Assembly: GCA_030035585.1 (NCBI GenBank)
Contig: CM057460.1
Span: 132,974,714 to 133,038,713 of the forward strand
Reading direction: 5' to 3'
DNA: 64,000 bases
From: Dugong dugon
Lineage: Eukaryota; Chordata; Mammalia; Sirenia; Dugongidae
In this document: positions 56,838-64,000 of the stretch, one piece after another
How the letters are laid out: every line of letters begins with the position of its first letter
Position numbering within the stretch: position 1 is the first letter of the stretch
Made by a program: the position numbers and the translations under genes
The notes under the pieces: generated by a model
Database searches by the model: none
What the model saw: only the letters and a program-made list of their open reading frames with translations
Told to the model about the DNA's origin: nothing

Positions 56838-59800
56838 TTATAATAGTGGTCTTATACAATATTTGTCCTTCTGTGACTGACTAAATTCACTCAGCATAAT
56901 GCCCTCAAGATTCCTCCATGTTATGTTTCACAATTTCATCATTGTTCTTTATCATTGCGTAGTATTCCATTGTGTGGATATACCATAATTTGTGTTATCT
57001 ATTCTTCCATTGATGGGCATCTAGGTTATTTCCATCTTTTTGCTATTGTAAACAGTGCTGCAAAGAACATGGGTGTGCATATATCTATTTGTTTGACAGT
57101 TCTTATTTCTCAAGGATATATTCCTAGGAGAGTGATAGCTGGGTCATATGGTATTTCTATTTCTAGTTTCTTAAGGAAGTGCCAAATTGATTTCCAAAGT
57201 GGATGTACCATTTTACTTTCCCACCAACAGTGTATAAGTGTTCCAGTCTCTCCACAACCACTCCAGCATTTATTTTTTTATTTAAAAAAAATTTTTTTTA
57301 TTGTATTTTAGATGAAGGTTTACAGAACAAATAGCTTCTCATTAAACAGTCAATACACATATTGTTTTATGACATTGGTTAACAACCCTAAACATGTCAA
57401 CCCTCTCCCTTCTCAACCTTTTTTTTTTTTTGGTGAAAATATACATAGCCAAAGATATTCCATTTCAAAAATTTCTACATGCACTATTCAGTGACATTGA
57501 TTATGTTCTTCCAGTTATGTTGCTATTCTCACTTTAGATGAAGGTTTACAGAACAAAATAGTTTCTCATTAAACAGTTAGTACACATACTGCCCTATGAC
57601 AATGATTAACAACCCCACTACATGTCAACACTGTCCTTACTCAACCTTGGGTTCCCTATCACCAGCTTTCCTGTCCCCTTCTGCCTTCTAGTCCTTGTCC
57701 CTGGACTGCTGTGCCTCATTATTCCCATTTTGTTTTATGGGGCTGTCCACTCCCAGGCTGAACGGTGAACCTTGGAAGTGACTTCACCACTGAGCTAAAA
57801 GGGTGTCTGGAGGCCATACACTCAGGGTTTCTCCAGTCTCTGTCAGGCCAGTAAATCCGGTCTTTTTATGTGTGTGTTAGAATTTGGTCTACATCCTTCT
57901 CCAGCTCTGTCCAGAACCCTCTGTTGTGATCCAAGTCAGAGTAGTCAGTAGTTGTAACCAGGCACCATCTAGCTGTACTGGACTCAGTCTGGTGGAAGCT
58001 TTGGTGGCTGTGGTCCATTAGTCCTTTGGACTAATCTTGTATCCTGGTCTCTTCATTCTCCCTTGCTCCCGAAGGGGTGAGACCAGTGGAGTATCTTAGA
58101 TGGCTATTCACAGGCTTTTAGGACCACAGATGCTAATTCACCAAGGTACAATGTCGAACATTGTCTTTATAAACTGTGTTATGCCAGTTGAGCTGGATGT
58201 TCATTGAGACCATGGTCCCCACAGCCCTCTCTCCAGCATTTATTATTTTGTGTTTTTTGGATTAATAATAGCCTTGTTTGGGTGAGATGATATCTCATTT
58301 AGTTTTGATCTGCATTTCTCTAATGGCTAACGATAATGAGCATTTCTTCATATGTCTATTAGCCGCCTGAATATCTTCTTTGGCGAAGTGTCTGTTCATA
58401 TCCTTTGCCAGTTTCTTAATTGGGTTATTTGTCTTTTCATTGTTGAAGTTTTGCAGTATCTTCCAGATTTTAGAGAATAGGTGCTGATAGGATTTGTCGT
58501 AGCCAAAATTTTTTTCGCAGTTTGAAGGTTGTCTTTTGACTCTTTTGGTGAAGTCTTTTGATGAGTATAAGTGTTTGATTTTTAGGAGATCCCAGTTATC
58601 TAGTCTTTCTTCTGGTGGTTGTGCATTGTTACTTATGATTCGTATTGTGTTTATGCAGTGTATTAGGGCTCCTAGCGTTGTCCCTATTTTTTCTTCCATG
58701 ATCTTTACCGTTTTAAATTTTATATTTACTTCTTTGATCCATTTTGAGTTAGTTTTTGTGCATGGTGTGAGGTATGGGTCTTGTTTCAGTTTTTTGCAGA
58801 TGGATATCCAGTTACGCCAGTACCATGTGTTAAAAAGACTGTTTTTTCCCCAGTTAACAGACTTTGGGCCTTTGTCAAATATGAGCTGCTCATAGCTGGA
58901 TGAATTTACATCTGGATTCTCAATTCTGTTCCATTGGTCTCTGTATCTATTGTTGTACCAGTACCAGGCTGTTTTGACTACCGTGACGGTATAATAGATT
59001 CTAAAATCAAGTAGTGTGAGGCCTCCCACTTTGTTCTTCTTCTTGAGTAATGCTTTACTTATTCAGGGCCTCTTCCCTTTCCATATGAAGTTGGTGACTT
59101 GTTTCTCCATCTCATTAAAAAATGACTTTGGAATCTGGATCAGGATTGCATTGTATCTGCAGATTGTTTTGGGTAGAACAGACATTTTCACAATGTTGAG
59201 TCTACCGATCCATGAGCAAGGTATGTTTTTCCACTTATGCCAGTCTCATTTGGTTTCTTGCCGTAGTGTCTTGTAGTTTTCATTGTATAGGTCTTTTATG
59301 TCTCTGGTTAGATTTATTCCTAAGTATTTTATCTTCTTGGGGGCTATTGTAAATGGTATTGATTTGGTGATTTCCTCTTCAAGGTTCTCTTTGTTGGTAT
59401 AAAGGAATCCAACTGATTTTCATATGTTTATCTTGTATCCTGAAACTTTGCTGAAATCTTCTATTAGTTCCAGTAGTGTTTTTGTGTATTCTTTGGGGTT
59501 TTCTGTGTATAAGATCATATCATCTGCAAATAGAGATACTTATGACTTCTTCCCTAGCAATATGGATGCCCTTTATTTCTTTTTCTAGCCTAATTGCCCT
59601 GGCTAGAACCTCCAGCACGATGTTGAATAATGGTGGTGATAAAGAGCATCCTTGTCTTGTTCCTGTTCTCAAGGGGAATGCTTTCAAAGTCTCTCCAGTT
59701 AGGATGCTGTTGGCTGTTGGCTTTGTATAAATGCCATTAATTATACTGAGGAATTTCCCTTCTTCACCTATTTTGTTGACAGTTTTTATTATTAATGTGT

Positions 59801-61654
59801 GTTGGACTTTGTCAAATGCCTTTTCTGCATTGATTGATAAGATCATGTGGTTCTTGTCTTTTGTTTTATTTATGTGATGGATTATACTGATTGTTTTTCT
59901 AATGTTAAACCATCCCTGCGTACCCGGTATAAATCCCACTTGATCATGGTGTATTATTTTTTTGATATGTTGCTGAATTCTATTGGCTAGAATTTTTTTG
60001 AAGATTTTTGCATCAATGTTTGTGAGGGATATTGGTCTGTAATTTTCTTTCTTTCTTTTTTTTGGTGTGTTTACTTGGTTTTGGTATCAGGGTTATACTG
60101 GCTTCATAGAATGAGATTGGGAGTATTCCATCCTTTTCTATGCTTTGAAATACCTTTAGTAGTAGTGCTGTTAACTCTGCTCTGAAAGTTTGGTAGAATT
60201 CTCCAGTGGAGCCATCCAGGCCAGTGCTTTTTTTTTTTTTTTTTTTTTTGCTGGGAGTATTTTAATTACCTTTTCAATCTCTTCTTTAGTTATGGGTTTA
60301 TTTAGTTGTTCTAACTCTGTTTGTGTTAATTTAGGTAGGTAGTGAGTTTCTAGAAATTTGTCATTTCCTCTAGGTTTTCAAATTTGTTAGAGTACTATTT
60401 TTCATAGTATTCTGTTATGATTCTTCTAATTTCATTTGGGTCTGTTGTGATATCACCTATCTCATTTCTTATACGGGTTATCTGTTTCCTCTCCTGTTTT
60501 TCTTTTGTCAGTTTGGCCAATGGTTTTTCAATTTTGTTGATCTTTTCAAAGAACCAGCTTTTGGTCTTGTTAACAGTTTCAGTTGTGTTTTTTTTTTTTT
60601 TTTCTCTATTTCATTTAGTTCTTCTCTGATTCTTATTATTTCCTTTCTTCTGACACCTGAGGGCTTCTTTTTCTGCTCTCTTTCTACTTGTTCCAGTTGT
60701 AGGGTTAATGTTTTGATTATGGCCATATCTTCTTTTTGGATGAGTGCATTTATTGCTATAAACTGACCTCTGAATACTGCTTTTGCTGTGTCCCAAAGGT
60801 CCTCGTAGGATGTGTTTTCAATTTCATTTGATTCTATTAATTTCTTTATTCCATCCTTAGTTTCTTCTATAACCCAGTAGTTCTTCAGCAAGGTGTTGTT
60901 CAGTTTCCATGTGTTTGATTTTTTTCCTTGCTGTTTCTGTTATTGATTTCTACTTTTATGGGTCATGGTCAGAAAAGATGCTTTGTAATATTTCGATGTT
61001 TTGGATTTTATTAAGGCTTGCTTTATGGCCTAATTTGTGGTCTATTCTGGAGAATGTTCCATATGCATTGGAAAAGAAAGTATACTTGACTACTGTTGGG
61101 TGGAGCATTCGGTATACATCTGTGAGATCAAGTTGGTCGATTGTAGCATGTAGCTCTTCCGTGTCTTTGTCGAGCTTCTTTTTGGATGTTCTTTCCTTCA
61201 CCAAAAGTGGTGCTTTGAAGTCTTCTACTGTTATTGTGGAGCTGTCTATCTCTCTTTTCAGTGCTGTTAAAGTTTGTTTTATGTATTTTGGAGGCCTGTC
61301 ATTGGGTGTGTAAATATTTATTATAGTTATGTCCTCTTGGTGTATTGACCCTTTAATCATTATGTAGTGTCCTTTCTTATCCTTTGTGGTGGATTTTACT
61401 TTAAAATTTATTTTGTCAGATATTAATATTGCCACTCCTACTCTTTTTTGAGTGTTGTTTGCTTGATATATTTTTTTCCATCCTTTGAGTTTTAGTTCTT
61501 TTGTGTCTTTATGTCTAAGCTGAGTCTCTTGTAGACAGCATGTAGACAGAGCATGCTTTTTTATCCAATCTGCCACTCTCTGTCTCTTTATTGGTGCATT
61601 TACTCCATTTACATTCAGCATAATTATTGATAAGTATAAGTTTACTGCTGTCAT
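56838..61654 (-). pseudogene. L1 ORF2, copy E, broken and split by copy F
   Basis: The start is the ATG at 61654 (MTAVNLYLSIIMLNVNG). The endonuclease is open to 60956 with CLQET and SDH, but the GDFN motif reads EDFK, so the Asn is lost. It continues in 60891-60508, then RT pieces such as 59939-59520 ([27 protein letters not shown]). The FADD box survives in sequence at 59519-59530, just past a frameshift. The C-terminal region runs 59029-58295, is cut by copy F (57275-58230), and ends in the other part with the stop at 56838-56840. Without copy F the length is about 1,280 codons, normal for L1. Confidence 0.92.
57261..58244 (-). mobile_element. L1 copy F: 3' UTR only, 14-bp TSD, inside copy E ORF2
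   Basis: A 956-bp insertion (57275-58230) with the TSD ctccagcatttatt at 57261-57274 and 58231-58244, perfect. It consists only of an L1 3' UTR of the copy C type, including the duplicated terminal unit (57288-57418 and about 57529-57620) around a spacer with a T run at 57419-57431. Severely 5'-truncated, as is common for L1. Confidence 0.93.
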
Positions 61655-62103
61655 TTTGATGTCTTTTTTGTGTGTGTTGTTCACAGTTTCTTTGTTCCAC
61701 TTAATTTTCTGTGCTGCATTGTTATTCTTTATGTCTTTTCTTTTCATCAATTTAATTGTTGTCAATTTCGTGTTTGCTGAGTCTTTATATTTTTCTAGTT
61801 TTGTATTTCGACTTGTAGGATTGGTAGTTTCCTTTGTGGTTACCTTAATATCTACTCTTATTTTTCTAAGTTTATACCAGTCTTTTATTTCTTTATATCA
61901 CCTTGACTTCCTCTCCATATGCAAAGTCTATGTCTACAATTTTTAAGTCCCTGTTTTTTGTTTTAGTTTTGTCATCTTTTACATATTGACATCTGTTTCC
62001 CTATTTTCAGTGTTTTAGCTTTGATTTATTTTTGTGACTTCCTTATCTGGGTTGATATGTGGTTGCTCTGTTCTATGTTCTAGTCTTGGGTTGTAATCTG
62101 ATG
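61655..62103 (-). other. Copy E ORF1-ORF2 spacer
   Basis: About 450 bp, T-rich on the plus strand, between the ORF1 stop and the ORF2 start. Similar in size to the spacers of copies A-C. Confidence 0.72.
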
Positions 62104-63044
62104 TTATTGATTTCCTAACCAGAGGATTCTCTTTAGTATTGCTTGTAATATTGGTTTGGTTTCTGCAAATTCCCTGAACTTCTGTTTATCTGGAAATGCC
62201 TTAATTTCACCATCATATTTGAGAGATAGTTTTGGTGGATATATAATTCCTGGCTGGCAGGTTTTTTTCCTTCAAGGCTTTGTATATGTCATCCCAGTGC
62301 CTTATTGCCTGCATGGTTTCTGTTGAATAGTCCAAGCTTATTCTTATTGACTGTCTTTTGTAGATGCGTTTTCCTAGCCACTCTTAAAATTCTCTCTTCA
62401 TCTTTGGTTTTGGCAAGTTTGATTATAATATAATATGTCTTCGTGACTTTGTTTTGGGATCTACCTTACATGGGTTTTTATGAGCATCTTGGATAGCTAT
62501 CTTGTCATCTTTTACAATATCAGGGAAGTTTTTTGCCAAAAAATCTTCAACAATTCTCTCTGTATTTTCTGTTATCCTCCCCTGTTCTGGTACTCGAATC
62601 ACTTGTTGGTTATTCCTCTTGATAGAGTCCAACATAATTCTTAGGTTTCTTCATTTTTTTAAATCCTTTCATCTGATTTTTCCTCATATAAGTTGTTGTC
62701 AAGTGCTTCACCTTCAATCGCACAAATTCTGACTTCCATTGCCTCAGTTCTGCTCCTGTGACGTTCTGTTGAGCTAATTCTGACATTTTATTGTTAATCT
62801 TCTTGATTTCTGATTGCTGTCTCTCTATGGATTCTTGCAGCCTGTTAAATTTGCCATTATGCTCTTCTCTAAACTTTTTAATTTCCTCTATTGCATGTTC
62901 TGCATTTTGCTTAATTTCATCCCTAATTTCTTGAAGAGTTCTGTATATTAATTTTTTGTATTCTGCCTCTGGTAATTCCAAGAAATTTTCCTCCTCTGGA
63001 AAATTTCTAGATTCTTTATTTTGGGAGCTTGCTGAAGCCATCAT
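62104..63044 (-). pseudogene. L1 ORF1, copy E, broken
   Basis: Starts with MM at 63044 (MASASSQNKESRNFPEEENFLELPEAEYKKL), the same start context as copies A-C. The coiled-coil segment (EIKKFREEHNGKFNRLQESIERQQSEIKKINNK region) is open to about 62700, then frameshifted. The next piece 62635-62423 holds RVPEQGRITENTERI and PKTKSRRHI of the RNA-binding core. The stop is aligned at 62104-62106. About 313 codons in span. Confidence 0.88.
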
Positions 63045-64000
63045 GGATTGCCTCTTTATTTGATTTATTTATTTATTTTATGTTTGCTTACTGTGTCTTA
63101 GCTTCTTATTTTGTTTTGATATGCCCAAATAGGCTGTTCGCATGAGCTAGTTTGATTATTGGCAACTTTGAAGCTCTAATGTCCTGTCACCAGGTGGTTA
63201 GATCTATTACTAGGTATGTGAGCTCAGAAGTCCGCCCACTCCTCCTGTATGGATTCAGCTCAGGTGCCCAGGTAGATAGCCTCCAAGTGTGTGGTGTAGG
63301 CTCTCATCTACAGTCCTAGACAGGCATGGGTGATTGGTGTAGGCACAGGCAACTGGCTGCAGCAGGGGGACACACTCAAGTGTCCAGGAGGAAGGCATTT
63401 CCCTGTTCCCTACAGCATGTTGGTGGGTGGTTTTGCAGCTGGACTATGAGCACCCAGTGCTGTTTGCTGTAAGGACTACGGGGTACCTCTTATTCTTGGG
63501 CCCCTATCACAGATGGCTAGGTGGCATGGGTGGAGCCACAAGTCCTCAGGCCCCTGATGTGCGTAGGTGAAGACTCTGCTTAATGGGCAGAGCAGTGTCA
63601 AATGTCACTAACCTAACACTTCACAGCTGAAACAGTTTAAGTTAGACTTCAGGTATATACCCTGTTGTACTGTGGTAATGACACCCTATGCTGTTGCAAT
63701 GGGTCCACACAAGTTTCTACAGGGGAAAAAGCACTCAAAATCCGTGGATCCCTTTTGCCCATGCCTAAGCAAAGGACCTGTGCCTACCCTGGTTTCCTGG
63801 CTCAGGGGAGCTGGCAGTTTATTTTTTTCCCCTGTTTGTTACTTTGTTCACTCTCCAAGGCCAGGAGAATGGCTCAGGGCATGTAACGGATCCTACTTCC
63901 AGCCCAGAGGAGTTGGTGTTTGCTGAAGCCGGTCCAGGACCCAGTGCAAAACAGGGAGTGGGAAGGTAAATGGGACAGAGGTTTTTCCCTAAGGGATTTG
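63045..64000 (-). promoter_or_regulatory. Copy E L1 5' UTR, incomplete
   Basis: GC-richer sequence upstream of ORF1, running off the window. By eye it lacks both the 282-bp units of copy A and the pyrimidine VNTR of copy D, so copy E probably belongs to another 5' UTR type. No TSD can be seen because the 5' end is outside. Confidence 0.6.

Larger units (their letters stand above)
55834..64000 (-). mobile_element. L1 copy E, 5' end beyond window, with nested L1 copy F
   Basis: Minus-strand L1: poly-A (T run at 55834-55848), 3' UTR of a family different from copies A-C, ORF2, spacer, ORF1 and 5' UTR running off the right edge. Copy F sits inside ORF2. The 3' UTR is shared with the fragment at 18.99-19.9 kb. 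Confidence 0.92.

Overview
This is mammalian intergenic DNA made almost entirely of transposable elements. I find no convincing host protein-coding gene, rRNA, snoRNA or functional tRNA gene. The repeat families point to an afrotherian, most likely an elephant (Loxodonta or Elephas): many copies of the tRNA-derived AfroSINE-type SINE, RTE (Bov-B-like) LINEs whose 3' tail resembles that SINE's tail, and young L1s with long 3' UTRs, alongside eutherian-wide fossils (Tigger1, ERVL, MIR, L2, old L1M). Species assignment is inference from repeat families recognised by eye; manatee or hyrax is not excluded.

Layout. 1-5.9 kb: single-copy AT-rich DNA with AfroSINEs, an internally deleted RTE and L2 remnants. 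5.9-17.6 kb: a minus-strand L1 compound, one 5' half (copy A) fused to one full L1 (copy B), with a single pair of ~16-bp target-site duplications (TSDs) around the whole block. 18.8-20.15 kb: an old L1M interrupted by the 3' UTR of a younger L1. 20.15-31.3 kb: a plus-strand RTE that holds an AfroSINE and a full-length plus-strand L1 (copy C, 22.8-30.9 kb, 12-bp TSD). 32.0-34.4 kb: a full-length Tigger1 DNA transposon with TA duplications and a dead transposase. 37.55-41.1 kb: an ERVL provirus with two LTRs, a gutted gag-pol and a pol-linked dUTPase relic.

42.0-50.9 kb: an older plus-strand L1 (copy D), recognisable as one insertion by a perfect 14-bp TSD 8.9 kb apart. Its 5' UTR carries about 12 pyrimidine-rich ~155-bp repeats. 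An RTE stands where ORF1 and the endonuclease should be, and a 632-bp solo LTR sits in the 3' UTR. 52.3-54.25 kb: L1M pieces with a SINE nested in a SINE. 54.25-55.83 kb: a minus-strand RTE cut by a minus-strand L1 (copy E, 55.83 kb to beyond the window end), which itself holds a 3'-UTR-only L1 (copy F, 14-bp TSD).

Nothing here acts as a pathway. The relations are those of parasites and hosts: L1s supplied the machinery for their own copies, and RTE probably mobilised the AfroSINEs (shared tail). I found no clear new biological system. The most unusual items are the one-TSD L1 dimer with a near-identical internal tract, the tandem-repeat L1 5' UTRs (282-bp units in copy A, ~155-bp units in copy D), the duplicated L1 3' ends in copies C and F, the unassigned solo LTR with a long inverted repeat, and a short reading frame with a membrane-like segment and splice-like signals near 51.8 kb.
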